From the NCBI RefSeq assembly GCF_009720825.1, contig NZ_WNKY01000010.1, positions 62,001 to 126,000 of the forward strand: a stretch of DNA of 64,000 bases, in the 5' to 3' direction. Under the pieces are notes generated by a model. That model made no database searches, was not told where the DNA came from, and saw only the letters and a program-made list of their open reading frames with translations. This DNA is from Duganella radicis. GTDB taxonomy: Bacteria > Pseudomonadota > Gammaproteobacteria > Burkholderiales > Burkholderiaceae_D. The translations under genes and the position numbers were made by a program. Shown here piece after piece: positions 45,207 to 54,980 of this stretch. Positions within the stretch are counted from its first letter, which is position 1. Every line of letters starts with the position of its first letter.

Positions 45207-47972
45207 ATGCAAAATACCCTGTTGTTAGTCGACGGCTCCAGCTACCTTTACCGCGCCTTCCACGCGCTGCCCGACCTGCGCAGCCCGGACGGCCATCCGA
45301 CCGGCGCCATGCACGGCATGGTCAATATGCTGCGCCGCCTGCGCGCGGATTTCCCGGCCGCCTACATCGCTTGCGTGTTCGACGCCAAGGGCAAGACCTT
45401 CCGCGACGACATGTATCCCGAATACAAGGCCACCCGCGCCTCGATGCCGGACGACCTGCGCTTGCAGATCGAGCCCATCCATGAGGCGGTCAAGGCCATG
45501 GGTTGGCCCATCCTGATGGTGGAGGGCGTGGAGGCCGACGACGTGATCGGCACCCTGTCGGTCGCGGCGTACAAGGCCGGCATGAACGTGGTGGTGTCGA
45601 CCGGCGACAAGGACCTGGCGCAGCTGGTCAACGACAAGGTCATGCTGATCAACACCATGACCAACGAAAAGATGGACGAGGCCGGCGTGCTGGCCAAGTT
45701 CGGCGTGCCGCCGAACCGCATCATCGATTACCTGACCCTGATCGGCGATACCGTCGACAACGTGCCGGGGGTGAGCAAGTGCGGCCCGAAGACCGCCGTC
45801 AAATGGCTGAGCGCGTATGACTCGCTGGACGGCATCATCGCCAATGCCGACAAAATCGGCGGCGCGGTCGGCCAGAACCTGCGCGACGCGCTGGCATGGC
45901 TGCCCAAGGGCCGTGAGCTGATCACCGTCAAGCTGGACTGCGACCTGAGCGGCCACATGGTGTCGATCAGCGAATCGCTGATCGCGCGCGAGGAAGACAA
46001 GCCGGCGCTGCTGGACTTCTTCAGCAAATACGGCTTCAAGACGCTGTTGCGCGAGCTGGGCGCGGCGGCCGCCACCAGCGGTCCGGCCGCCACCGTCAAG
46101 GTGTCGCTGGATGCGCCGGTGGGTGGCGCGGCCTCGGTCAACGGCGACCTGTTCGCCGAGCCGGTCATCGCCACCTACGAAACGGTCACCACCGAGGAAC
46201 AGCTGGACCAGTGGATCGCCCGCATCAACGCCGCCGGGCTGACCGCGGTCGACACCGAAACCACCTCGCTGGAGCCGATGACGGCACAGCTGGTCGGCAT
46301 TTCGCTGTCGGTGAAGGCGGGCGAGGCCTGCTATATCCCGGTGGCGCACGCCTACCAGGGCGTGCCGGCGCAACTGGAACGCGAGCATGTGCTGGCCAGG
46401 CTCAAGCCCTGGCTGGAGGACGCGACCAAGCTGAAAGTCGGCCAGAACCTCAAGTACGACAGCCACATCTTCGCCAACCACGGCGTGTCGCTGCAAGGCA
46501 TCCATCACGATACCCTGCTGGAATCGTATGTGTTCGAATCGCACCGTTCGCACGATATGGACTCGCTGGCGCTGCGCCACCTGAATCACACCACCATTCC
46601 ATTCTCGGACGTGTGCGGCAAGGGCGCCAGCATGATCACGTTCGACCAGGTGGCGATCGACCGCGCCACCGAATACGCGGCCGAAGACGCCGACATCACG
46701 CTGCGCCTGCACCAGAACATGATCGGTGAAGTCGAGAAGGACGAGAAACTCAACTTCATCTACCGCAACATCGAGCTGCCGACCGCCGTGGTGCTGCAAA
46801 AGATCGAGCGCAACGGCGTGCAGATCGACGCCGCCCTGCTGGAGCAGCAATCGGCCGAACTGGGCGCGCGCATCGCCGAGCTGGAAGCCAAGGCGCACGA
46901 GCTGGCCGAGCAGCCGTTCAACCTCGGCTCGCCGAAGCAGATCGGCGAGATCTTCTTCGAGAAGCTGAAGCTGCCGGTGGTGAAAAAGACCCCGAGCGGC
47001 GCGCCGTCGACCGACGAGGAAGTGCTGCAAAAGCTGGCCGAAGACTATCCGCTGCCGAAAGTGCTGCTGGAATACCGCAGCCTGTCCAAGCTGAAATCGA
47101 CCTACACCGACAAGCTGCCGAAAGGCATCAACAAGCAGACCGGCCGCGTGCACACCAACTACGCGCAGGCGGTGGCGGTGACCGGCCGCCTGGCGTCCAA
47201 CGACCCCAACCTGCAAAACATCCCGATCCGCACCAAGGAAGGCCGCCGCATCCGCGAAGCGTTCGTGGCGCCGGCCGGTTCGCACATCGTCTCGGCCGAC
47301 TATTCGCAGATCGAACTGCGCATCATGGCGCACATTTCGGAAGATGAGAACATGCTGCGCGCGTTCGCGGAAGGTGTGGACATCCACCGCGCCACCGCCG
47401 CCGAAATCTTCGGCGTGGCGCCGGAAGCGGTGGAAAGCGAGCAGCGCCGCTACGCCAAGGTGATCAACTTCGGCCTGATCTACGGCATGAGCGCGTTCGG
47501 CCTGGCGAGCAACCTCGGCATCGAGCGCGGCGCGGCGCAGAGCTACATCGAACGCTACTTCGCGCGTTTCTCGGGCGTGAAGCAATACATGGACGACACC
47601 CGCCTGCAAGCCAAGGCGCGCGGCTACGTGGAAACCGTGTTCGGCCGCCGCCTGTGGCTGCCGGAAATCAATTCGCCCAACGGCCCGCGCCGCCAGGGCG
47701 CCGAACGCGCGGCGATCAACGCGCCGATGCAGGGCACGGCGGCCGACCTGATCAAGCTGGCCATGGTGGCGGTGCAGAATTGGCTGGAAGCCGAAAAGCT
47801 GGGCACGCGCATGATCATGCAGGTGCACGACGAGCTGGTGCTGGAGGTGCCGGACGCCGAGCTGGCGCTGATCAAGCAAAAGCTGCCGGAGCTGATGGCG
47901 GGTGTGGCCAGGCTGAAGGTGCCGCTGATTGCCGAGGTGGGCGTCGGGCCGAACTGGGATCAGGCGCACTGA
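45207..47972 (+). CDS. polA: DNA polymerase I
   Basis: A 921-residue repair and Okazaki-fragment polymerase with all three domains. The 5'-3' exonuclease covers about 1-290 (LLLVDGSSYLYRAFHALPDL, VEADDVIGTL). The 3'-5' exonuclease covers about 330-510 with DxE in AVDTETTSLEP, so proofreading is kept. The polymerase shows motif A SADYSQIELRIMAHIS, motif B RYAKVINFGLIYGMSAFGLA and motif C MQVHDELVLEV. ATG 45207 gives the conserved MQNTLLLVDGSSY start. Confidence 0.98.
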   Translation: MQNTLLLVDGSSYLYRAFHALPDLRSPDGHPTGAMHGMVNMLRRLRADFPAAYIACVFDAKGKTFRDDMYPEYKATRASMPDDLRLQIEPIHEAVKAMGWPILMVEGVEADDVIGTLSVAAYKAGMNVVVSTGDKDLAQLVNDKVMLINTMTNEKMDEAGVLAKFGVPPNRIIDYLTLIGDTVDNVPGVSKCGPKTAVKWLSAYDSLDGIIANADKIGGAVGQNLRDALAWLPKGRELITVKLDCDLSGHMVSISESLIAREEDKPALLDFFSKYGFKTLLRELGAAAATSGPAATVKVSLDAPVGGAASVNGDLFAEPVIATYETVTTEEQLDQWIARINAAGLTAVDTETTSLEPMTAQLVGISLSVKAGEACYIPVAHAYQGVPAQLEREHVLARLKPWLEDATKLKVGQNLKYDSHIFANHGVSLQGIHHDTLLESYVFESHRSHDMDSLALRHLNHTTIPFSDVCGKGASMITFDQVAIDRATEYAAEDADITLRLHQNMIGEVEKDEKLNFIYRNIELPTAVVLQKIERNGVQIDAALLEQQSAELGARIAELEAKAHELAEQPFNLGSPKQIGEIFFEKLKLPVVKKTPSGAPSTDEEVLQKLAEDYPLPKVLLEYRSLSKLKSTYTDKLPKGINKQTGRVHTNYAQAVAVTGRLASNDPNLQNIPIRTKEGRRIREAFVAPAGSHIVSADYSQIELRIMAHISEDENMLRAFAEGVDIHRATAAEIFGVAPEAVESEQRRYAKVINFGLIYGMSAFGLASNLGIERGAAQSYIERYFARFSGVKQYMDDTRLQAKARGYVETVFGRRLWLPEINSPNGPRRQGAERAAINAPMQGTAADLIKLAMVAVQNWLEAEKLGTRMIMQVHDELVLEVPDAELALIKQKLPELMAGVARLKVPLIAEVGVGPNWDQAH

Positions 47973-48152
47973 TCAGGCGCGTTGCATCCGCCACCCGTCC
48001 TCGGCCTGTACGGCGCCAGGGATGGCTGGAACCGGACTTTGGCAGGGTTAATGCAACACTGTGTCATTTGAGGGTAAAATAGCGCCCCCGGCCGCCGTGC
48101 CGGACCAGGTACCAGAGGCTATAACATCGATCCCGTACTCATATCCATCATC

Positions 48153-48902
48153 TTGGCAACCACACTGGCTGGCGTAGTGAGCATCACTGCGGCGGCCGTG
48201 TTCTCGTTTACGCTGCTGTCCAAGGTGGTGGAGCGCATGGTCAGCCTGTCGGTCGGCATCATGCTGTCGACCTCGCTGTTGCACGCCTTGCCGGAAGCGT
48301 TTGAATCGCAGGCCAGCGCGCGCAGCCTGTTTGCCACCTTGCTGGGCGGGCTGCTGGCCTTCTTCCTGCTGGAAAAGCTGGCCATCCTGCGCCATTCCCA
48401 CCATCACGAGCATGACGGCCACCACCACCACCATGGCCACGACAAGCGCGAAGCGGGCAAGGCCGGCTGGATGATTCTGGTGGGCGACGGCATGCACAAC
48501 TTCACCGACGGCATCCTGATCGCGGCAGCCTTCCTGGCCAATCCGGAACTGGGGCTGGTGACCGGCCTGGCCATCATCGCCCATGAAATCCCGCAGGAAA
48601 TCGGTGACTTCATCGTGCTGCTGAACGCCGGCTTCTCGCGCACCCGCGCCTACGTCTACAACCTGCTGTGCAGTCTGCTGGCGATTGCCGGCGGCCTGCT
48701 GGGCTACTACACCCTGGACCGCGCCAGCGGCCTGATCCCCTACGTGCTGGTGTTTGCCTCGTCCGGCTTCATCTACATCGCCGTGAGCGACCTGATGCCG
48801 CAAATGCAGCGCCGCGCCACCCTGCGCGAATCGGTGCCGCAAGTGCTGCTGATCGCGGCCGGCGTCGCCATCGTCGTCTTCCTCACCGGCGGCCACCACT
48901 AA
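48153..48902 (+). CDS. ZIP-family divalent metal transporter
   Basis: A 249-residue transporter with seven to eight TM helices. The His-rich cytoplasmic loop is HSHHHEHDG then HHHHHGHDKRE (about residues 85-107). The metal-site helices are DGMHNFTDGILIAAAF and LAIIAHEIPQEIGDFIVLL, both ZIP hallmarks (HNxxD and HExPxE). Likely import of zinc or a similar metal. The start is uncertain: TTG 48153 is the first usual start codon. The hydrophobic N-terminus seems to continue upstream in frame to an ATC at 48126, which has AGAGG 7 nt before it. A TAAAAT at 48075-48080 is a possible -10. Confidence 0.88.
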   Translation: MATTLAGVVSITAAAVFSFTLLSKVVERMVSLSVGIMLSTSLLHALPEAFESQASARSLFATLLGGLLAFFLLEKLAILRHSHHHEHDGHHHHHGHDKREAGKAGWMILVGDGMHNFTDGILIAAAFLANPELGLVTGLAIIAHEIPQEIGDFIVLLNAGFSRTRAYVYNLLCSLLAIAGGLLGYYTLDRASGLIPYVLVFASSGFIYIAVSDLMPQMQRRATLRESVPQVLLIAAGVAIVVFLTGGHH

Positions 48903-48908
48903 GGCGGC

Positions 48909-51900
48909 TTAGCGCGCGCTGACGCGGCGCTTGTCCGTGGCCGTCGCCGGCGCGACGTCGCGCGTGTCGAGATTGATTTCGGTGAGCGTCACCGCGCGGC
49001 CGTCCGGATTCAGCAAGCGCACCCCGCCCAGATAGCGCTTGCCTTGCTCCAGGCCGCTCCAGCTGACGCCGACGCTGGCCGTGCCGCCTTGCCTGACTTG
49101 TCCCGGCAACGCCACCTTCAGATTGCCCTTGGTGTCGTTGGGAATGGCGGTGGCGTAGGACAGCGTGTAGCTGGTGCTGGCGCCGTTCTTCAGCTGATAG
49201 CCCAGCACGCAGACCTTGACCACGCCCATCGGCAAGTTGGTCAGGGTGACGCTCTCGTTGGCGCCGGCATGGGCGCTGTAGGCGATCAGGTTGTTGCGCT
49301 GGTCGAGCACGGCGAGATCGAGGTCGTCATCATCGCCGCCGGCGCTGTCGCGGCTGGACAGTTCGAAGCGCGCGATCATGGTCTGGTTGGGGATGCCCAG
49401 CGTCACGGCCTTGACGCCGGCGCCACGCGCGGTGCAGGCCGCCACCACGCCATCCATGGTTTCCAGCGAGCCCGGCGCGGCTTGCGTGACCGTTTGCGCC
49501 AGACGCGTGTATTCGCGCATGCCGGCCTTGAGCGCGCCCAGCATGCCGTTGAAGCCGGTCACCACGTCCAGCTGCCGGCTGCCGCTGACGGTGCTGGCCG
49601 ATACCAGCGCCGGCGCATAGGCGCCGCTGTTGTAGCGCGCCAGCAGTGGGCTACGCACCTTGTGTTCACTGTCGTTCCACACCAGCTCGCCGACTTGCCA
49701 GACGCCGTCGTCGGCGGCGGTGCGCTCCAGCGCCACCGTGTAGCTTTGGGTTTCGCCGGGCGCCAGGCTGAGTGTGAACGGCGTGACCGTGACCGCGAAG
49801 CCATCCAGGCTGGCGCTGGCGGTATAGACGGCGGCCTTGTCGCCAACGTTGGTGACGCGGCGTTGCACGCTCTGGTTGCCGACCACGGCGGGCAGGGTGA
49901 TCGAGGCCAGGTTGAGCGCATGGCCGGGCAGGGCGTCGCTGGCGCAATCGCGGCTGTCGGTGGTGATGCCGCAGATGTAGCGCTGGTAGTCGGACGCGGC
50001 GACGTCGTACACCAGGCCGGGATCGGCGGCGTTGTTCGGCACCACCAGTCCGGCGCCTTGGCCCCACGGCAGGGCGCCGTCTTCATCGCCGCCGGGCGCG
50101 GTGGGCAGCACGCTGCGGGTGCTGGTCATCAGCGCCGACTTGATGGCGGCTGGCGACCAGTCGGGATGGCGCTGTTTCAGCAGCGCCGCCAGCCCCGCCA
50201 CATGCGGCGTGGCCATCGAGGTGCCGGTCAGGTAATTCGAGACGCTGTAGGCCGGCGCGCCGCCGGCGATCACGGCGCATGCTGCGCGCTGTCCAGACTG
50301 GGCGAGATGCCGGCCAGGATGCCGACCCCGGGCGCGCCCAGGTCCGGCTTGAGCACGCCCGGATCGAACTGGTTGGGGCCGCGCGAGGAAAAGTCGGCCA
50401 GCACCGGGCCGGTCATCGGCGTCAGCGCGCTGGCGCTCAGCGCGGCGGTGGCGCCGGCGGTGGCCGCGTAGGCGTCGATCAGGGCGCCATCGGCCTGGCT
50501 GACGTGGATGGTGGGCAGCGGATAGATGTCGAGCATCGGGCCGTTGCCATCGTCCAGCACGATCATGCCAACGCCGCCGGCGGCCGCCACCGCCGCCGCC
50601 TTGGCGGACAGCGCGTTGTCGCCGCGCTGGCAGGCGACGATCTTGCCGGCCACCTTGGCCGGGTCGAGCTGGGCGATCGGATGGACCGCGTCGTAGACAT
50701 CCTCGCGCCGCAGGCAGTGGGCGGCGCGGCTGATGTCGGCACCGGCCGCCACCGCGTCTTCGCCGCGGACCAGGGCGGTGCGCGGCAGCGGCGTGACGCC
50801 CAGCGAGTCGCCGCTGAACTGGCGGCCGTCGCCCAGTGTGACGCTGGCGCGGTAGGTCTTGTCGTGGCTGGTCGCGGCCACCGTCGCCAGCCAGGGACTG
50901 ATGTGCGACACGGTGTTGCCGGGGCCGTCATTGCCGGCGGCCGCCGCGATGAATACGCCGGCCTCGGCCGCGTGGCGGAAGGCTTGCGCCACCGGGTCCA
51001 GCGGGCTGCTGCCGCCGCCGATCGAGTAGTTCAGCACGTCGACGCCATCGCTCACGGCCGCCTCGATCGCCGCCAGGCTGTCGCTGCTGTAGCAGGTGTT
51101 GTCGATGCCGCTGGGAGAGGAGCCGCCGACGTTGAAGCTCCAGCAGATCTTGTACACGGCAAGGCGCGCGCGCGGGGCGATGCCGCTGCGCCGTCCCAGC
51201 AGCTCGCCATTGCTGGCCTGGGCCGGCACGTTGCGGTTGCCGGCCGCGGTGGACGAGGTATGCGTGCCGTGGCCGCCTTCGCCGGCCGGGCGCGACAGCG
51301 AGTCGCGCGGCGAGCGGAATTCGCTCCAGTGGATGGGCGCGCCGCCGGCGCGGAAGCCCTGGTCGAAATAGCGCGCGCCGATCAGCTTGTTGTTGCAGTG
51401 GGCGGCGTTGAAGCCTTCGCCGGTCTGGCACACGCCATGCCAGCGCGCCGGCGGCGGACCGTAGGCCGGCGTGCCGCTGCTGGCGAAAGTGGGCTGGCCG
51501 GCGTCATCGACGCGGTCGGCGTAGGACAGGTTTTCCGGCCAGACGCCGGTATCGATGACGCCAACGATCACGTCTTCGCCGGCATGGACCTGGCCGCCGA
51601 GCTGGTCCCACAGGCCGCCCGGTTGGTCCAGGCCGAGGAAGGTGGGCGTGTAGTTGGTGACCGGGTGCTGGCGTTGGTCGGGCGTGATGCGCAGCGTCTT
51701 GCCGCTGGCTTTCAGGGTGCGCACCTCGGCATCGGTCAGGTGCGCGGCAAAGCCGTTGAACACTACCTGGTACTGGTGGGTGATGGCGGTCGCCGGCAGC
51801 AGCGCGGCCAATTGCGCTTGCTGGGTGCCAAGATAACTGCGGTAGCGGGTGGCGTCATTGCCGGCCAGCTCGAGGCGCTGGCCGGGAGAGGCCTTGGTGG

Positions 51901-52048
51901 CGCGCAGCCCGGCAAGATTGCCGCTGTAGGCCGCCAGCGGCTGGTCGGCCAACTGCACGATGTAGGACCGGCGCAGCTCGTCGGCATGGACCGGGCCGGC
52001 GGTGGCCAGCAGTGTCATCGTCGCCAACAGTACTTGCTTCGTTGCCAT
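48909..52048 (-). pseudogene. Subtilisin-like (S8) serine protease, frameshifted
   Basis: Two overlapping frames together make one large secreted subtilase. The upstream frame (52048 to 50270, 592 residues) has a signal peptide, an I9-type propeptide (SYIVQLADQPLAAY...), the catalytic Asp166 (VIDTGVWPEN), His260 (GHGTHTSSTAAGN), and a PA-like insert (ADISRAAHCLRREDVYDA). The downstream frame (50273 to 48909, 454 residues) has the catalytic Ser in LTGTSMATPHVAG and an fn3-like end. They meet at 50270-50273, where a one-base loss fits. The layout resembles cucumisin-type subtilases. It could be a true mutation or a sequencing error. Confidence 0.85.
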
Positions 52049-52345
52049 AAAGCGCTCCCATGAGGTTGATGAAAGATAGCCATTTAATCAAGAAACATGG
52101 AAAAGAATTCAATCGAAATTGTTACATGGTTAAAAAAATACAACGATTTATGATCAATTTAATGTGACTAAGTAATGATAAAAAGTCACTGAATAATCGT
52201 GATTTTCATAGGTGGAAGCGCTACCGTAATACAGGCTAAATTGTGTTGAAATTTTTACTTTTGGAAAAAATAAAAAATTTCAATTGTATAGACGAACCAA
52301 ATCGTGCTGTGCATACTTGGTTTCCTGCTAATTCAAGGAGGAGCC
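52049..52345. other. AT-rich intergenic region between the subtilase and PEP-CTERM genes
   Basis: 297 bp, clearly more AT-rich than the flanks (notably 52085-52345). It contains a perfect 11-bp inverted repeat, TTGAAATTTTT (52246-52256) and its complement (52273-52283), with a 16-nt spacer. No sigma-54 GG-N10-GC pattern was found. It should hold divergent promoters for the protease and the PEP-CTERM pair; silencing by an H-NS-like protein is possible. Confidence 0.6.
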
Positions 52346-53260
52346 ATGAAAATTGCCGCAATCAATGCAGTGGCAGCCTGTCTGGCGCTGGTCGCCAGTC
52401 CGGCTTTTGCCGCTGCCTACAGCAGCGCCACCCTCGGCACCGTGACGGTGACGCTGATCGATCTGGACCCCAATGACGGCGTGGCCGCCAGCATTTCCTT
52501 CCTGCCCAACGAGATCAAATACGCCGGCGGCGCCTACCTCTACGGCGAAGCCGAGACCGGCCTGACCGGCGGCTACGATCCCGGCCATCAGCTCGCGCGC
52601 TATGAAAAAACCGGCGCCTGGCAAACCACCAATGTCAGTGCCAGCGCCCACACCAATCTGGCCACGTCCTCGGCCAGCGTGACCGGTTCCGCCGCCGGCC
52701 CGGGTTTCAGCGCGCTGAGCTTGTCGGGCGCGGCCCAGAGTTCCAGCACCGACCATGCGCGCTATTACGCCTACGCCGGCGTGCCGGCCTCGCATCTGAA
52801 CACCGGCTTCATCCTTTCGGCCAACACCATGGTGACCTTTTCCTTCGACGCCGCTGTGAGCGCTAACACCACGCTGGGCTACACGCCGGGCGCGCTGGAA
52901 GGGGAGGCCGCCTCGGCCACGTTGCGCCTGTACGCGGGCGCGTTCGGCGCCGACGATGCCGCCGTGCTGGCCGGCACGCACGAGCACAGCGTGAGCGTGA
53001 TGTATCAGGACGGCGATGTGCCGGGCGGCGCCAGCGACAGCTGGAGCGGCCTGATGTCGGCCAGCTTCAGCAACCTGGGTCATCAAAGCGGACGCGGCGA
53101 ATTCTGGGCCGAGGCCAGCATCGGCGGGCGCTCGGTGATCTCGGCGGTGCCGGAACCCGGCGCCTGGGGCATGCTGCTGGCCGGCCTGGGACTGCTGGGC
53201 GTGGTGGCGCGCCGCGCCAGCGCGCAGGCTAATCGTTGCTTATCAAGGAGAATGTCATGA
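52346..53260 (+). CDS. PEP-CTERM sorting-domain protein (first of tandem pair)
   Basis: A 304-residue exported protein. The signal peptide covers about 1-23 (MKIAAINAVAACLALVASPAFA). The C-terminal sorting signal is VPEPGAWGMLLAGLGLLGVVARR, that is, PEP, a TM helix and a basic end. These proteins are cut by exosortase and placed at the surface or in the exopolysaccharide matrix. The middle is beta-rich with many Ser, Ala and Gly. It runs 14 residues past the RR into the next gene's start region, overlapping it by 4 nt. AAGGAGGAG precedes ATG 52346. No exosortase gene is in this window. Confidence 0.92.
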   Translation: MKIAAINAVAACLALVASPAFAAAYSSATLGTVTVTLIDLDPNDGVAASISFLPNEIKYAGGAYLYGEAETGLTGGYDPGHQLARYEKTGAWQTTNVSASAHTNLATSSASVTGSAAGPGFSALSLSGAAQSSSTDHARYYAYAGVPASHLNTGFILSANTMVTFSFDAAVSANTTLGYTPGALEGEAASATLRLYAGAFGADDAAVLAGTHEHSVSVMYQDGDVPGGASDSWSGLMSASFSNLGHQSGRGEFWAEASIGGRSVISAVPEPGAWGMLLAGLGLLGVVARRASAQANRCLSRRMS

Positions 53261-54120
53261 AGCGTTTTTTGATGCATATCCTGGCGGCCGCCTGCCTGGC
53301 CGCGAGCGCCGGCACGGCCTGCGCCAACGCCAGCAGCAGCGCCACTTTCGGCAGCCTGGTGATCACCCTGACCGACCTGAATCCGCACGACGGCATCGCG
53401 CCGTCGTTGTCATTCAGCGCCAATGGCCATGCCTATGTGCTGGGCGAAACCCTGGGCTGGGGCGAGACCGAGGAAGAAAGCATTTACGCCTACACCGCCG
53501 CGCAGCAGCAGGGCGTGCTGTCCGGCCATACCCATGGCGACTGGTCGTCGGCCAGTTCCAGCGTCGCGGCGGCCGATACGCTGGCTGGCTTCACCGCGCT
53601 GTCGGCGAGCGGCGGCGCGGCCAGCGGGCTGGATGGTCATGGCGCCTACCGCAGCCACGCCACCGGGTCCGATCCCTTCCTCAACAGCTTTATCTTGTCG
53701 GCCAACACCCGGGTGACGTTCAGCACCACGGCCGCCATGTCGGTGCAGACCAGCATGGGCTACAACCTCGACGCCGATCAGGACGAGTACGCCAATGCCC
53801 ACATGCTGCTGGCGGTGAATGGCAGCGTCGACGGCATCGACCAGAGCGACGTGCAGGAGCGCCAACTGAGCGCCACCTTCGCGGTGCGCGACGACGGCAG
53901 CACCATGGGCGTGCGCGACAGCTGGAGCGGACTGTTGACGGCCAGCTTCTCCAACACCAGCGCGCTGGACGCCTACGGCACCATGCAAGCCTTTGTCTCG
54001 ACCGAGGGCTGGTCGGCCAACTGGGACGGCGTGACGCCAGTGCCGGAACCGGAAACCTGGGCCATGCTGCTGGCCGGACTGGCGTTGGTTGGCGCCGCCA
54101 GCCGCCGCAAGGCGATCTAG
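53257..54120 (+). CDS. PEP-CTERM sorting-domain protein (second of tandem pair)
   Basis: A 287-residue paralogue of the preceding gene. The signal peptide covers about 1-24 (MKRFLMHILAAACLAASAGTA), and the C-terminal VPEPETWAMLLAGLALVGAASRR is the sorting signal. Shared blocks show common origin: SSATFGSLVITLTDLNPHDG against SSATLGTVTVTLIDLDPNDG, and DSWSGLLTASFSN against DSWSGLMSASFSN. Its ATG overlaps the upstream stop (ATGA), so the pair is coupled. Its stop shares CTAG with the convergent sseA stop. Confidence 0.92.
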   Translation: MKRFLMHILAAACLAASAGTACANASSSATFGSLVITLTDLNPHDGIAPSLSFSANGHAYVLGETLGWGETEEESIYAYTAAQQQGVLSGHTHGDWSSASSSVAAADTLAGFTALSASGGAASGLDGHGAYRSHATGSDPFLNSFILSANTRVTFSTTAAMSVQTSMGYNLDADQDEYANAHMLLAVNGSVDGIDQSDVQERQLSATFAVRDDGSTMGVRDSWSGLLTASFSNTSALDAYGTMQAFVSTEGWSANWDGVTPVPEPETWAMLLAGLALVGAASRRKAI

Positions 54121-54971
54121 TTCGAACCGGTGGCGACCGGGCGGCCCGGATCGGCCACCCACTCGCTCCACGAGCCCGGGTACAGGGCGGCGCCGGGCAG
54201 GCCGGCTACTTCCAGGGCCAGCAGATTGTGGCAGGCGGTGACGCCGGAACCGCATTGCATGATGGCCTTGGCCGGTTCGGCAAACAGCGGCGCGAATTCG
54301 GCTTTCAGTTGGGCGGCATCCTTGAAGCGGCCCTCGGCCGTCAGGTTGTCCTTGAAGAAGCGGTTTTTGGCGCCCGGGATGTGGCCGCCCACCGGATCGA
54401 TGGTTTCGTTCTCGCCGCGATAGCGGTCGTTGGCGCGGGCGTCGACCACGGTGCGCGCCTGCGCCGCCAGGTTGGCCACCACTTCGTCCACCGACACCGT
54501 CGCCACCAGCGACGGCTGCTCGCTGATGTTGCCCGGCGCGCGGCCCGCGGTCTGCGTCACCATGGCCTGACCGGCGGCCTGCCATGCCACCAGGCCGCCG
54601 TCCAGCACCGCCACCGCCGGATGGCCCACCCAGCGCAGCAGCCACCACAGGCGCGCCGCGAACATGCCGCCGTGCGCGTCGTAAGCCACCACCTGCGTGT
54701 CGTCATCGATGCCCCAGCCACGCAGGGTTTCGATCAGGGCCGCGCGGCCCGGCAGCGGATGGCGGCCACGGAACTTGCCGTCCGCACCCACCTTGGCGCC
54801 CGACAGGTCCGTGTCCACATTGGCGAACTGCGCGCCGGCGATGTGGCCGATGGCGAAGCTGTCGCGCCCCGCGTTCGGGTTCATCAAATCGTGGCGGCAA
54901 TCGAGAATGACCCACTTCGGATCGTTCAGGTGCTGGGACAGGGTGGCGGCGTCGATCAGGGTAGTGTGCAT
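54117..54971 (-). CDS. sseA: 3-mercaptopyruvate sulfurtransferase
   Basis: A 284-residue protein with two rhodanese domains. The first is inactive-like (KWVILDCRHDLMNPNAGRDSFAIGHIAGA), and the second holds the active Cys240 in MQCGSGVTACHN, the CGSGVT loop of mercaptopyruvate sulfurtransferases rather than the CRKGVT loop of thiosulfate rhodanese. It transfers sulfur from 3-mercaptopyruvate to thiols or cyanide. It lies 9 nt downstream of the DMT transporter gene. Confidence 0.93.
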   Translation of the reverse strand: MHTTLIDAATLSQHLNDPKWVILDCRHDLMNPNAGRDSFAIGHIAGAQFANVDTDLSGAKVGADGKFRGRHPLPGRAALIETLRGWGIDDDTQVVAYDAHGGMFAARLWWLLRWVGHPAVAVLDGGLVAWQAAGQAMVTQTAGRAPGNISEQPSLVATVSVDEVVANLAAQARTVVDARANDRYRGENETIDPVGGHIPGAKNRFFKDNLTAEGRFKDAAQLKAEFAPLFAEPAKAIMQCGSGVTACHNLLALEVAGLPGAALYPGSWSEWVADPGRPVATGSN

Positions 54972-54980
54972 GGATGGTCC

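Noticed and set aside
45225..47969. Long minus-strand open frame (914 codons) opposite polA
   Set aside because: polA on the plus strand is complete with all motifs; the opposite frame has shadow composition and no recognisable domain.
50270..50273. Programmed frameshift in the subtilase gene
   Set aside because: No slippery heptamer or downstream pseudoknot is evident at the junction; a simple one-base loss is the plainer explanation.
52209..52226. GGTGGAAGCGCTACCG as a second LacI-type operator
   Set aside because: Only the AGCGCT centre is symmetric; the flanks do not pair, unlike the perfect palindrome at 17956.
52300..52345. Sigma-54 promoter before the PEP-CTERM genes
   Set aside because: No GG-N10-GC with correct spacing was found; TTGGTTTCCTGC has only 6 nt between the GG and GC.
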